Notes: generated from the sequence alone by a model not told the origin. Shown: positions 12,691 to 25,345, numbered from the stretch's first letter. The stretch: DNA of 64,000 nt from Entonaema liquescens (GCA_902805475.1 CADCSX010000023.1:3720001-3784000), one strand, 5' to 3'. Program-made: numbers and translations.

Positions 12691-15600
12691 TGAAAATAAA
12701 ATAAAAATATATTTATTAATTTTATAATTTTATTATTAATTTTAATAATAATATTATTTAATTAAAAAATTTTATTTTTTATAAAAATTTATAAAAATTA
12801 AAAATAATTATATTATAAAAACATTAATAAATTAAATATTTAATATTTTTAATAATTAAAATAAAAATATAAATTTTTTTTATTAATTTATTTATAATAT
12901 TATTTAATTTTTTATAATTATATTAATTAAAATCTAAATATATATTTATTATATTAATTAAAATTTTATATTTATATATAATATTAATTATTAATTTATA
13001 TTTTAATAAGTTTTTTTATAAAAAATTATATTAATTTAATAAAATTTTATTATTTTATATAAATTTTATATTTATTTATATTATTTTTTATTACTTTTTT
13101 TTTTCGCCATTATTATAACTTTATTTACTTATTTTAATCATTTTTTTACTTTTATAATTAAAAATAAATTTATATTATATATAATAATATATAAATTTTT
13201 AAAAAATAAAATAAAAAAATTTTAATATAATAATACTTATTATATTAATAATATAATATAAATTTAATTTTATTTTTTTTACAAAATTTTAATATTATTT
13301 AAAAATTTTTTAAATATATTTACTAATATATTATATTTTCTTATTTAAAAAATAAATATTTATTAATTGAAAAAAAATAAAATAATTATATAATTTAATA
13401 TTTTTAATATTATTAAATTGGATTTATTATTATTAAAAATTTCTTATTTATTAAAAACCTTTGTTTTTATAATAAATTGTTTATAAAATATTTTAAATTT
13501 TAAAATTTAAAATAATAAAATTTAAAATAATAAATTTATATATTATATTTTTATTTCTTTTATTATATTAATAATATTAATTTTCTAAAATTATATATTA
13601 AAAATAAATTTGATAAAATTATAAGATTTTTATTAATTAATATAAAAGTTTTTTATTTAAATTAATAAAAAAATTAAAAAAATAATAAATAATATATAAA
13701 AATAAAAATTATTTAATAATATAAAAATATAATATAATATTTATTTTTTATTTATGTTTTTAATAATATATAAAAATGTTATTTTTAATAATTTTAAAAA
13801 TGTTATAAATTTTATAATAATGGTATTATTAATTATTATAAATAGTTAAATTTTATAATAATAGTAATTTTTATTTTTTTTATTAAAAAAAGTTTAATTT
13901 TATATAATTTAAAATTTGATTTATTTATTAAATATATTATTAAAGTAATAAGTTTTTTTTTAATAAATTAAAAAAATAAAAATTTTGATTTTTACTATTA
14001 TGTATAAAATGTTTATTTTATTTTATATTTAATTATAAAAAGTAAAGGAAATTTAAGTTTTTAATTAATAAATGAAAATTAAATTTTTATTAATGGTTAA
14101 ATTATTTTAAATATAATTTGGTTAATTTTTTTATTATAAAATATAATCTTTTTTATATTTATTAATTAATATATATTTTAATTTTTATAATGTAGAAATT
14201 TATAAAAATTATATATAAAAAAACTAAAATTATTAATATATTAATTAAAAATTTTATTTATTATATTTAATATGTTAAAAAATTTATTTTATTTTTATTT
14301 AAAGATTTTTTAAATTTATATTTAATAATATAAAATATTATAAAATAAGGAGTTAATATATGGTTATTAAATATTAAAAAAAGTTTTAAAATATAAAAAT
14401 TTAATAGTTTTAAAAAATATTTTTTTATATTAATTAAATGTTTTAATTTAAATTATAATAAAAATACTATTATATTTAAAGAATATATTATTATATTTAA
14501 TAAAAAAATTATAAGGATGGGAATTTTGGAAAATATAAAAAATAAAAGTAAAAAAATATAAAGTTAAAATGGAGTAAAGTAAATAATTTTTTTAATAAAA
14601 TGTGTTTATATTTTATTTTTAATAATTTTTATAAAATTTATTATATTTTAAATTTTATTAATAATGTTTGTTTAATATAATTTAGTTAAAAGTTGATTTT
14701 ATAAGTTTATTTAAATAATGATAAAATTTTAAATTTTAATTTTATAATTATTAATATAAAGTATATTTTTTTAATATTTTATTTTTTTTATTTTTATTAA
14801 ATATTATTATTTTAAATTATTTTTTTTTATTTTATTAATATTATTTTATTTAAAATATTTAAAGTGATTTATGTAATTTGTATAATAAATTTAATTATTA
14901 ATATTAATAAAATATATATATATAATAATTAAAATAAAATTATAAAAATTTTAAAAAATTATATAAATTATAATATTTAATGTTAAAATTTTAATTATTT
15001 TTTTTTTTTTTTATTTATATTTAATATTAATTATTATTATTTATTTATAAATTATATATTTTATTAATATTTTTTATATATTAATAATATAAATAATTTT
15101 AAAGTTATTATAATGTTTAAAGTAATAATTAGTATTTTTATTTTAATTTTAATTAATATTATTTTTATTTTTTTATTTATTGTTTTTATTTTATTTATTA
15201 TGATTTTCGATGATTTTATTAAAATTAAAATTTAATTAATAATTTAAATTTTTTTTAAAAGTTAATTTAAATTAGTTAAAAGTGTTATTAAATATTTTAA
15301 TATATTATATAAATATATTTTAAATTAATATAATAAATCTTACTTTTATAATAAAAATAATAATAATAATATTATTTTTATTAATTTTTAAAAAATAGTT
15401 TTTTATATATAATTTTATTAATTAATTAAAGTTAATTATTATATTAATATAAATATTATTTAATATGTTATTAATTAAATTATTTTATTTAATTATAATA
15501 TATATTTTTATTTTAAATATATTTAATGGTAATAAATAATTTAATTTTTAAAGTAAAATTATTATATTTTTAAGTAAATTTAAAATTAATTAATATTAAT

Positions 15601-17509
15601 TACTTGTAAATTAATTTATAATATTACTATTATTATTTATTAATTTAATAAATTATATTAAATATAATAAAATTATTATATTAAATTTTAATATATATAT
15701 AATATAAATAAAATTAATATAAAAATTAATTATTTAAATAAAATATAATTATAGATTTAAAATAATTTTTTAAAATTTTATTTAATTAATTTTAATTTTA
15801 AGATATTTATTATAATGATTGAGATTTATTTTATTATAAAAATAATAATAATTTTATTTTTAATTTTACTTAATTGTTAAATATTAAAAAATTAAATATT
15901 TAATAAATTAATTAACGATATGGTATTAATTATTAATGAAAATGGTTGGATTAATAATATAATTAATTTAAATTAATTTAAATATTTTAACCAATATACG
16001 ACGTTAAAAAATCTTAATAAAAAACGTTTTTTAATATTAAATAATTATGGTAATTATTTAATGGTTTAATTTTATAAACGGGTTATTAAATTAAAAATTA
16101 TTATATTTTTTTTATTATTTTATTTTACGTATAAATTTTAATTATTTAATTTTAAATTTTTTAATATATTAAAATTAAAGTATTAATAATAATTTATTTA
16201 AATTATTAAAATTAATATATACGATTATATTAAAACCGATTTTTTAATTAAATATTATTTTATTTATAATTATATATTTACATACGATAATATTAAAAAT
16301 ATTTAATGTAAATATAAAATATATTTTTATAAATTATAAATAGTGTTAAATTATTTTTAAAATTTGTTATTATTAATTTTTGTAATTATTTCGTATTATA
16401 ATAAATCCGGTTATGTAATATTTGTTTTTAATCGGGAAAATAAAAGTTTAATAACTTTATTTTTATATAAAAAAATTAATTAAACAATTATATATATATT
16501 AATAATAAATTTATAAATTATTAATAAATTTTTTAAATTTATTCGTTTTTGTTTAAAAATTTTAAAAATTAATTAAATATTAATATTTTTTATTATAATA
16601 CGTATTTATTGAAAATTTAAAAAAATTATATATATAATGGTTGTAAATAAATTTACGGTTACGAAAAAATTATATAATTTATATATAATAATTATTAAAT
16701 AATAATAATATTAATTAAAAAAATATGTTTTAAATTATGTTAAACCATTTATGGTAAAAAACAATTAATTTTATTTTATTGTTAATAATACGAAATAACG
16801 TAACTATTAACGTTAAATTGTTAAAAAAAAAAAAAAGAAAATACGATAACAAAAAAACGCCGCATTGCGTAAATGGCTTATTAATGTTCGAGCAATATTT
16901 AAAATGCTTATAAATTTTAAAATATATAATTATTATATGTTTTTTTTAAATTATAATAACACATTATAATTTTATTACCATTTTTAACGCAAATTATAAA
17001 AAGATTTTTACTTTTATAAAAACAACGTTATAAAAATATATATTATAAAATTTAATAAGTTTATTAAAAAATTAAAAATTAACTTAAATAAATTAAATTT
17101 AATAAATAAAGTAAAATTTAATAATTAATAAAAAAAACCTTTAAAAAATACTTTTATCCATTTACCGTTTTATAAATTTAATTAATTTTTAATTAATAAG
17201 ATTATTAAAAAATACCGTTAAAAAATAATCATTTATATTTATTAATATATTAAAATATTTTATTTTAAATAATAAATAAATTTAAAAATTTTTAACTTTA
17301 ATAAAATTAACTTAATTATACTAATATATAATAATATTTAAATTATTTTAAAAACTTTAATAAATAAAAATATTAATGATTTTATTTTTAAAAAAATATT
17401 AAAAAAGAAATTTAAAAAAAATTTTTTAAAAAAAAAACTTTAAAATAATTAAAAATAAATTTAAAAATATATATAATTAATTACCATATATTACATAACT
17501 TTGAAATTG

Positions 17510-17757
17510 TAATTAAAATTTATTTAAAACTTTTAATTTATAATTAAAATTTATTTAAAACTTTTAACTTATAATTAAAATTTATTTAAAATTTTTACAC
17601 CGTAATTAAAATTTATTTAAAACTTTTACATTATAATTAAAATTTATTTAAAATTTTTAACTTATAATTAAAATTTATTTAAAATTTTTACACTATAATT
17701 AAAATTTATTTAAAATTTTTATATTATAATTAAAATTTATTTAAAATTTTTAACCCG
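17510..17757. repeat. 31-bp minisatellite, about 8 copies
   Basis: Tandem units beginning TAATTAAAATTTATTTAAAA and ending CTTTTAACTTA. The last bases vary between units (TTTA, CTTA, ACCG, CATTA, CCCG), mostly by C/T changes. The unit loosely resembles the reverse complement of the 36-bp array. Confidence 0.85.
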
Positions 17758-17945
17758 TAATTAAAGCTTTTTATAATTATATTACCGTAATTAAAGTTTT
17801 TTTAAAAATTAATTATTAATTATTAATTTTTTACATATTTATTAAATATATTTAAATATATAATAAAAAAATAAAAATTTAAATACGTAAAAACATTTTT
17901 CGATAAATTATATAATATAAAAATAAATTAAATTAAATATAAACA

Positions 17946-18027
17946 ATTATAATAAATTAATATATAAATGTATATTAAAATATAAAAAATTAATATATAA
18001 ATAAATATTAAAATATAAATAATTATA
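17946..18027 (+). repeat. About 80-bp direct repeat, copy 1
   Basis: Closely matches 18651-18730, including the shared core TATTAAAATATAAAAAATTA. The two copies flank the small nested element at 18019-18624. Confidence 0.7.
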
Positions 18028-18624
18028 AATAACACTAATTCGGCAATAGGGGGCGTATTAGCTCGGTAATAGCCATACAATTTTGTATGGGAGCGTTACA
18101 CCCGCGAAAATCGCATAAGTATTATATATATCTCCTTACAAATTTACTAATGCGCAACCGTATTTCCAATACCCACCCCGTTAAACCACTTCGAATCTTT
18201 CAATTTACCATTAACTTTAATTATTTTATCAATTCCAATTAATTAATCAATCAATTAATCAATCAATTAATTAATTAATTAATTAATTAATTAATTAATT
18301 AATCGATTAATTAATAAATTATTTAATTAAAAAAGATTTTATATTTATTTTAAAATACGCGTTTACGATTATATTATTTTTAATTAAATTAACAATTTTA
18401 AAAAGTTAAAATTTTATAAAAATATTATTAAATAAACGGTGAAAAATTTAATTAATAAAAAAACGTATATAATAAAAAATTACGAAAAATAAAATTTATT
18501 AAAAATTATAAATAAACATTAATAAATTTATATGCGCGGGAAAATATTTATTAATATAAAATTATTATAATTATTATTAAATTAATACATTTCCCATTAC
18601 CGAATTAATGTTATTTATAATTAT
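18019..18624. mobile_element. Small nested element with inverted ends and a G/C-retaining core
   Basis: The left end at 18019-18051 (ATAATTATAAATAACACTAA, TTCGGCAATAGGG) matches the reverse complement of 18593-18624 with transition differences. About 170 bp next to the left end (18036-18205) are much richer in G/C than anything else in the block. They include a hairpin CCATACAA-TT-TTGTATGG at 18073-18090 and a near-duplicate pair TAATTCGGCAATAG / TTAGCTCGGTAATAG. This looks like a non-autonomous (MITE-like) insertion; no coding capacity is seen. Confidence 0.5.
18234..18316. repeat. AATT microsatellite
   Basis: A run of AATT units with a few AATC variants and one AATCGATT interruption, inside the nested element. 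Simple-sequence expansion. Confidence 0.85.
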
Positions 18625-18650
18625 AATGGATTAATGAAATATAAAAAATT

Positions 18651-18730
18651 ATAACGGGTTAATATGTAAATGCGTATTAAAATATAAAAAATTAATATAT
18701 AAATAAATATTAAAATATAAATAATTATAA
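18651..18730 (+). repeat. About 80-bp direct repeat, copy 2
   Basis: Second copy of the repeat at 17946-18027. It keeps a few more G/C bases (ATATGTAAATGCGTATT versus ATATATAAATGTATATT), so the two copies differ by RIP-type transitions. Confidence 0.7.
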
Positions 18731-18904
18731 TAAATTAATAAAATATAAAAAATTATAATAAATTAATACGTAAATATATATTATAATAAAAACATAATAT
18801 AATTATATAATTATATAAATTATAAAATATTATTATAAAAAAAATATATATATTAAAAAAAATACATTTAAATTATATAAAGTTTTTAGTAAAATTATAT
18901 GTAT

Positions 18905-19014
18905 AAGATAAATCTTAGTTAAATCCCGAATCTTGCCCATTTCTTTAATTAATGCGTAGCACCTTTTTAGGGGTGTTACATCGAACTTATGTAAATAGCA
19001 CTAATAGCTTATAC
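18905..19014 (-). repeat. Right terminal inverted repeat of the AT-rich element
   Basis: Inverted partner of 8215-8322. In the core alignment the differences I see are transitions (G/A and C/T), with a small length difference near the outer tip. The right copy has lost its hairpin: the GGGGG arm reads AAAGG on the matching strand. This fits stronger RIP on this side. Confidence 0.85.
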
Positions 19015-20231
19015 TTCGTCTTCTCTATCAGAGTAGCACGACAATTACTGTACATTACTAATCAGTTAATATAATTTTGCCTGGCCGATATTTGAAAATT
19101 TAGTAGTTGCGGGGGTTTTGATATCATAGATAGGATAACGGCATGCTTAGGCTTGCGGGAGACAAGCATATGGTTCTGGAAAACCTGAAGCCGCATATTG
19201 GAGTGGTTCTGCTGTAGATGATACCATATACCACTGGTCGTCACGTACGACTAGTTTCAACTGCTTTCCCGAACGAGCAGCATATTACACAGCGGCTGGT
19301 CAATATCAGCATGAGATGCTAGTGCCGTGAGTTCGTGCGTCATACTTGAGCGTGGGGGGCATTTATCATAGAATTGATCAATAATCAATGCTGGGAAGAT
19401 GGCATTTGAGTAACGTTAGATTATTAATGCTATTAATGTTATATAGACGATAATGTATAAATCCTCAACTACCTATACAAGTTCTTGTTCTTGAATACTT
19501 CACATATCGATAATAGGAAACTCCTAGCAACAAAATTGACCTTATAAGGTGCTTGCTTATAAGCATAAGGAAGAAGATATACGAAAAGAGACTAAGAGGC
19601 ATTCCCGTGAAACCCAAAAGTGTTTCGTGGTAGTAGAGAAAGGGTACTAGATTGTTTAGGTATTGTGTTGAAATTACATCAATCCTCGAGAGTATCTGGC
19701 ATTAGAAGGGGCTGGAAATAAAGATTGGATGGGAATTTCAGAAGAATGAGATAAGCATGGATGGAGACAGTACTTTTTGTGTCTCAGGGGTTAACGGGAG
19801 ACCATGATACACTGTCTCAATCCGCAATGGCTTTTCCAAAAACGGGATCTAAGCTTTCACTACTCAAGTAGCACCCGAGACGGATGGGCCCGTAGTTCAG
19901 TGGGGGTTGGTGAACCTCGCTCTGGCTCGTGCATACGGCTAGATGCTCATGTTGCGTACCCTGCGACGAGAAACTCGAAGCTGTGTAACACTCGGTATAT
20001 AACCGTTGTCTCGTATATTACAATGGTTCAGAAGTCCGAGCATGTGATTAACGTATCTAAAAGTAAGGCCACCCATAAGTAATGCCCAATCTCATATACT
20101 GTCCAGACTTGCCCCCATAGACTAACCTTCTCTTCCTTGCCACTTTCAAACTACACTACCTTTCTACCCAATATTACTTGATCAAAAGGGCGCACGTAAA
20201 ATACTATCTCACAGCCTGATACCGGCCCGGC
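19015..20231. other. Intergenic, no gene recognised
   Basis: About 1.2 kb of normal-composition DNA between the AT-rich element and the hydrolase gene. Only short frames are present (for example 19804-20082), with no recognisable product. Confidence 0.6.
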
Positions 20232-21826
20232 ATGCCTCAAATACAGTTTTTCGGGTCCCAGGTCGGGGGAGGGACCGTAATCAACTATAGCTACACGGAT
20301 ATGCCGTGGAAGCTGATGTTCTGGGACTTTTGGAACTTTCTGAAGTACGCTAGAAACTTACTCTGGGTAGTGATGCCGCTTTGGCCTTGCTATGGTGGGG
20401 ACTTTGACGAGCTCTCGTTCACATTCTCACACATGTGGTGTGTCTTCGTGCACACTATCCTCGTTGTACTCCAGGTGGTTTTTCTCCTAGCGCTCCCATC
20501 AGTGTTCATCCTCCCAGGGTGGCTCTTCATATCCGGAGTAGTTACCTTCTTCACTGTTAACGCTCTGATATGTCGAACTTTGAATGGGAGTACTATACAG
20601 TATACATCCGAACCGAGATACTCGCCTAACTGGGAGAAATTCGAAAACGAGCAATGGATATTCTTAAACGGTGTTTCTGTCGGGTATGATCAAACTTGAC
20701 CCCTTTATTACTACTACTAACACGAAATAGGGAATCTTGGCTTAAGGCTAACCTTAATCGCCTGGCACTTACTTTCGGGCGACCCGTTCTAGGTATCCAT
20801 AACCGAACGAGCGGAATCATCTTCGATATTCTAGAAGCTATAGTCCAACGCTGCTTCGGATACGCAACCACAGATATTCGCCTCGCCTATAAAATTCTCA
20901 AGGACAAGTTGTATAACCCCCAGTATACCACAGTAGTATTTATCTTGCGTAAGTACCTAGCGATTGTTACTTCTCATATCGTTTCTCTAAATCTCAAGGG
21001 GTAAATTGCTAATACCTAAGCTTTAGACTCCCAGGGCGGCATTGAAGGAGGACTCGTTATAGATTGGCTTCTACAGGAGGTTCCCCAGGATCTTCTTGCC
21101 AAGCTTGAAGTTTACACATTCGGAAATGCAGCGAACCACTTCAACAACCCGCATCGACACCAAAGAAGCTTAGAAGCGCAAGTGAAATATCCACACATTT
21201 TAAACGATATGTTCGAGAGGTTCCCCCACCATCCCGGAGATATCAACAAAACTGGAATCAAAAAGAACGTTGACGGCCAGCAACCCCTTGCTAACGACCA
21301 GGCCCCATCAGATGTCGAATCCCAGGGTGCCGCCTTAGACCGAGCTATAGGGCATATAGAGCACTACGCCCATACTTCTGATTTCGTCGCTCTTTGGGGC
21401 GTGCTCCACTTTATCACCAATACTCGAGCTTCAGCCGAAATCCCTCGCTTTGTCGGTCGTCTTTTCGCCCATGACACTACCGGTCACTTGCTCAGCCAGC
21501 ACTATCTGAACGATATGTTTCCATTGGCAAAAAATGCATTCGGCGAGTTCACCGGTTGTGCAGAGAGCAACGACTTCATGGACAGCATCATCAATTTGCC
21601 CGGACAGGGAGAAGGAGACAATCTTCTCCAAGCCATCCGCGAAGGCCTTGGTCACAGCAGAGCCGCGCTGGACCGTGTTGCCCCGTCCAAATCGGATGTT
21701 TCCGTACAGGGAAGATTGATTGAGAAGGATGTGGGCATCTTGAACGGCCCCGTACGAGTCAGGGATCTCAGTCGTCTATGGCAGTATAGAAATGGTGGCA
21801 TCCCTCGTAACATAAGGAAGGCCTGA
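20232..21826 (+). CDS. Membrane-anchored alpha/beta hydrolase-like protein
   Basis: Three exons: 20232-20683, 20731-20948 and 21027-21826. Introns of 47 bp (branch site ACTAAC) and 78 bp keep the frame and give 489 residues. The N-terminal third has a strongly hydrophobic stretch (about residues 75-120, from WCVFVHTILVV to the FTVNALI area), indicating membrane anchoring. The middle carries LHSQGGIEGG, a GxSxG-like nucleophile elbow (H-S-Q-G-G) split by the second intron, followed by YTFGNAANHF, as in lipase-type hydrolases. A downstream histidine in the HYAHTSDFVALWGV segment could complete the active site. The family looks like a fungal lipase/serine-hydrolase lineage of unknown substrate; I do not recognise a characterised member. 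It is the first intact gene beside the AT-rich block. Confidence 0.8.
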
Positions 21827-22155
21827 GAAGGCTAGGACATGATTTTAGTAGGGAAGTAAAAGGGGTAAAATGCGGCATTGCTATGGAGACAGGGGTGCTT
21901 GTTCGTTATAACACACTGGTTTGGTCAACGGGAAGTGTATGTGGACTTATGTTTTCTTCCATGTAATGGTTCCTACAGTTTGCTTTTAGCCTTAGTCTTC
22001 ATCAAGAGTGAGAGCTTGCATTTCCTTTGGGTATCGGTATTATTCCTTTGTAGCTTTAATCTACTTTCAACAATATTATCCAGCTATCTTCCGAGTCAAG
22101 TTACGAAAACATAAAACTTATCTCTCTAACGAAGTCATAATACCCAGCATAAATA
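21827..22155. other. Intergenic between converging genes
   Basis: About 330 bp between the hydrolase stop and the 3' end of the HET pseudogene; presumably 3' UTRs of the two convergent transcripts. No other structure seen. Confidence 0.6.
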
Positions 22156-24345
22156 TCATAGGATCCTCACTTCTCTTCGAAAAGAGCCCATAAATGTCAT
22201 CAAATCAATCTCATTTGTACAATACAATGAAACAATACCTATTCTTAGAAATGTGCCATTCCCTAAATAGTGCAGTGCTAAGCCAGACACCTGCCATCCT
22301 CCTAAGACCGTTGGCTGGGCGACGGTCCAGATACACCAGACTGTATCACGAAAGTCATCAGGCGTATCGAAGATGACTGCTGATTGTTGCTGCCAATCCC
22401 TATTGACTGTACAGTCAACTAACTTGGAAATGTCGAATTTCCGAATCCTCTTTATAGTATATTGGTTGTGTGATAAGACACAGGCGTCGATTAAGCACAT
22501 CGGCCCTTGTAGTATTAATTCGCCGCTAGCCACTTCTCCAGTATCATCGGTGCTAAGAAGATCAATATTGGCAGGAGATAAGGTACTAAGTTCGACCACT
22601 CCTTCGACGAACGTGTTGGGGATGAAAAGATGCCCATCAAGACTGGCCCAAGACCACGAAGGTGCACGATAATGAGCTGCGCGAGTTGCAGAGGAACCGA
22701 CTCTAGTGTATCAACACAATGTCTCTATTAAGTGGTCTTCCCAGAGACCAACTAGGTACCTATGCTCCCCCGGTCTAAGCCGCTGCAGCGCCTTTCTAGT
22801 ATCTTTCGCTAAGTCCGGATACAGCCACGAGTTTATCGGTTGGTATAGTGAGCTTATTATTTGAATATAAGCTTATAATATCACTCCATGCAGCGAGGAT
22901 CTGTGTGAGCGAGTCTCTCGTTTTGCACGGAGTGGTAGGCGTAGCAATGAGCTGCTTCCACAACGGGCTGTCGGAATCGTAGTTTTCGTATTGCTCCGCG
23001 TCGGAGGAGTTATGTGCGGAGGGGACATCGCCGGAGCCCTTCGGATGCGTCTCACACGCATGTAATTCTGCACATTCCCAAAAGACCTGTTTCCTCCCGA
23101 AATATATAGTACGAGGAGCCATAAGTCTTTCTTGCAAAACCCATGCTCTTTGGATGAGGGGTTCGTGTTGGAATGCTGCATACCATGCCGTATCTTCTAG
23201 CTCGGCTCGAAACATTTCTCCATTGCCATATATGTCAATAGCCGAAGGCGCAATTAAGGATGGATACCGCGCGAAGAAACAGCCTCCTTCGTCATCTTCG
23301 GCGCTGAGTGCGGAGATGCAAAATGATGCATTTCGATAAACGTCTTGCATTGTACTTGCTTCCCTCCGCCAATCTTCGCACGAGTCCTGATATATGCACA
23401 GTCGATCGATCCATATATAGCGAACGCCGAAGCGACGTGCAATATACATCGCATCCCTAAAGGTCTTCGGCAATTTGTCAATTGGGTTAGATTTTTCTAA
23501 CCAAGTAGTGGTCGACTTCAGGAGTCGAAGGGTCTTATCTAGGGGCTTAACGCCCCATCGGTAACTTAACGCTGTATATATTGACCCCTTGGTATTCTCA
23601 TCTTCCGTTACTAATTTGAATGTAGGAATATGTTGCGGATCCGAAGCATGCGGGTAATCTATCCTTAATAATCGAGTTGGCCTGTAGTTCTCGCCTTCTG
23701 GTTTCTTACTGCATAGATGATGATCCCGTAAACAAGTTTCCATCCATTCCGAGATCATGGACCAGGTTCGTGGAGAATCCGTTGAATCCCGGATATCGAA
23801 ATTAAGTGTACCTATTATCGGGGGACTGTAATACTGCAAAGTTTGCGTGAGTTCTATAATGGAAAAACTAAGATAAATCATAAATGGCAATAGAATATAT
23901 CTTACCATTAACTAAGGGAACTGTTTTCGAGCCACATCCTGAGTCTACTGTCATAGATGGAGCATCTTTGTCATAGGAGATCCAGAATATGGTGAAAAAG
24001 CCATATTCCCTCACTTTATTTTTTTGGCCCGGATCATGGTGAAATGGGAAATCACTACACATAACACACCCTTGACGAGCAGAGCGAGCAAAGGAATGCT
24101 CGTCACGATGATGGCCATGTAAATACTGGAAACCTACACACGAGCGCCTAGGCAATATAAGATTCTCAGGCACTGTGAGACTCCAAGTCAGATACCTAAG
24201 GTTTTTTTGATAATTGGAAGTACTGACCGGAACGATAGCAATATAGTGGTAGAATATCGGTGGACGCAATATGATATTCTGCGAGTCTTAATTGAGAGGG
24301 CCTTCGTGCGTTTTCGAGTCCATTTTTACAGACTTTGCAGAGCAT
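22156..24345 (-). pseudogene. HET-domain (heterokaryon incompatibility) pseudogene
   Basis: HET proteins trigger incompatibility cell death when unlike fungal cells fuse. The start is MLCKVCKNGLEN at 24345, with exons 24345-24228, 24133-23906 and from 23853 on; introns of 94 and 52 bp keep phase. The N-terminus has the usual CxxC start and HGHHRDEHSF...QGCVMC. The HET core shows YTALSYRWG, YIWIDRLCIYQD, the DW..E...MQDVYRNA pattern and RAWVLQERLMAPRTIYFG. After KLVAVSGL the frame breaks near 22808-22813, where one extra base precedes the expected continuation. Downstream, in the shifted frame, the family continues (RAPSWSWASLDGH, then to 22156) but carries an in-frame TGA at 22711-22713 where a Trp codon is expected. 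TGG-to-TGA is a RIP-type change. Two independent lesions make it a pseudogene; a truncated HET protein could still be made. Confidence 0.85.
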
Positions 24346-24934
24346 GGCGTCCGAGTTCCCTCAGCAGTATTGTAATGCTTTTCTTCTTCTTGGAAGACCA
24401 ACGATTTTTTGACAAGATTGAATCGATACATTTTAAACTCTGCATAGGAATCCTCATGCCAAGAAAATGACTTACACGCCTAAGGAAACATGATAGAAGA
24501 TGAGGGGATTAGAATGCCTTGATGCTACCCTAAACCCCAAAGCGAATACAGTCAGCATCTAAGCCACACAGCCCGTCTCGAGCAATCGAAACTAGGCGTA
24601 CAAAATATAATCATTTATCGAATCATACCCTTCTATATATAAAGGCAGTGCACAAGAACAGGCTAACTTTAGGGATAAGAGGCTATTAGCCAGTCACCAT
24701 CAGGCACCAAGAAGCCCAGTGGCTTAACCAAGTTATTTATTTGGCTCGCATACCGGTAGTTTTTAAAAGGCATTGGGATAGTGGTTTGAGTACTCAAGTT
24801 CCGATTTCCTTCAAAGTCTTTTTTATCCTTCTATTGACTATACATCTAGCGTTCTCGCCTTTAAATAGACCGCATCGCTTCCAATAGTCGTCCACATAAC
24901 ACCTGCCGCTCTCTAGTATAGTACAACCAAGCCC
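24346..24934. other. Intergenic; HET promoter side
   Basis: About 590 bp with no recognisable gene. A TATATAAA motif lies near 24634 on the plus strand, but no plus-strand gene follows it. Confidence 0.5.
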
Positions 24935-25345
24935 TTATTCCCTTTTTGTGACTTCGGTTCCGCCCAAAACAACGGCGCGCAACTGGGAGCGGTCGAGAAA
25001 GAGCTCCTGATCAGCACCAACTTTCGCCGCCTTCTCAGGGGTATGCGCGAATGCCATGAACGTCTGGAAGGCCTCGGAATCCTTGAATATCAGCTCGGCA
25101 ACAGCATCATATTCGAAGTCGGCTTGGGATCCGAGAAGGATCTGGGCCGGCGTCGTGGCATTCCGGGTTGTGCCCTCGCCTTGTCCCGGAGTGCGTTGGA
25201 TGTAGTGCCGAGTGTGTGAGAGCGGGAAGTGTGGACCAGCGACCTCCTGCAGTATAGGCATGTGGATGTTTTCAAGGTGATCCTTGAACTCCTCTGGGGA
25301 GACCCCAGGCTTGCGGGTGAAGAAGAAAAGGATAGAGAAGGTCAT
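24935..25345 (-). CDS. EthD-domain protein (dimeric alpha-beta barrel)
   Basis: Intronless, 136 residues, ATG at 25345. It begins MTFSILFFFTRKPGVSPEEF and continues with DHLENIHMPILQ, the normal opening of EthD/ABM-type dimeric alpha-beta barrel proteins: a beta strand, then xxFxxxxxxxHxP. FKDSEAFQTFMAFAHTPE is the second-half helix typical of the family. Such proteins are small monooxygenase- or isomerase-like enzymes or accessory proteins; in fungi they occur in secondary metabolism and detoxification. No signal peptide. Substrate unknown. A second EthD-like gene lies at 44245-44631. Confidence 0.85.
   Translation of the reverse strand: MTFSILFFFTRKPGVSPEEFKDHLENIHMPILQEVAGPHFPLSHTRHYIQRTPGQGEGTTRNATTPAQILLGSQADFEYDAVAELIFKDSEAFQTFMAFAHTPEKAAKVGADQELFLDRSQLRAVVLGGTEVTKRE

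Larger units (their letters stand above)
8215..19014. mobile_element. RIP-degraded 10.8-kb element bounded by terminal inverted repeats
   Basis: From about 8320 to 18900 the sequence is almost pure A/T, with no open frame of note and stops in every frame. Both edges carry the same sequence of about 105 bp in opposite orientation, and outside them composition returns to normal. This is the arrangement of a DNA transposon or other TIR element whose interior has been destroyed by C-to-T/G-to-A mutation. TATA occurs at both outer edges (8216-8219 and 19010-19013), which could hide a TA or TATA target duplication; the exact ends are uncertain by a few bases. Minisatellites and at least one smaller nested element lie inside. 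The superfamily cannot be told because no transposase remains readable. A composite of several elements is possible. Confidence 0.75.

Noticed and set aside
12417..17757. CRISPR-like arrays
   Set aside because: The repeats are directly tandem without unique spacers and this is a eukaryotic genome; they are minisatellites.
8320..18900. Centromere or mitochondrial insertion as explanation for the A/T block
   Set aside because: Fungal regional centromeres are usually much longer, and no mitochondrial gene or tRNA can be read. Inverted repeats at both ends favour an element.
19880..19960. tRNA-like start GGGCCCGTAGTTCAGTGGG
   Set aside because: No T-arm GGTTCGAATCC-like sequence or acceptor-stem partner follows at the right distance.
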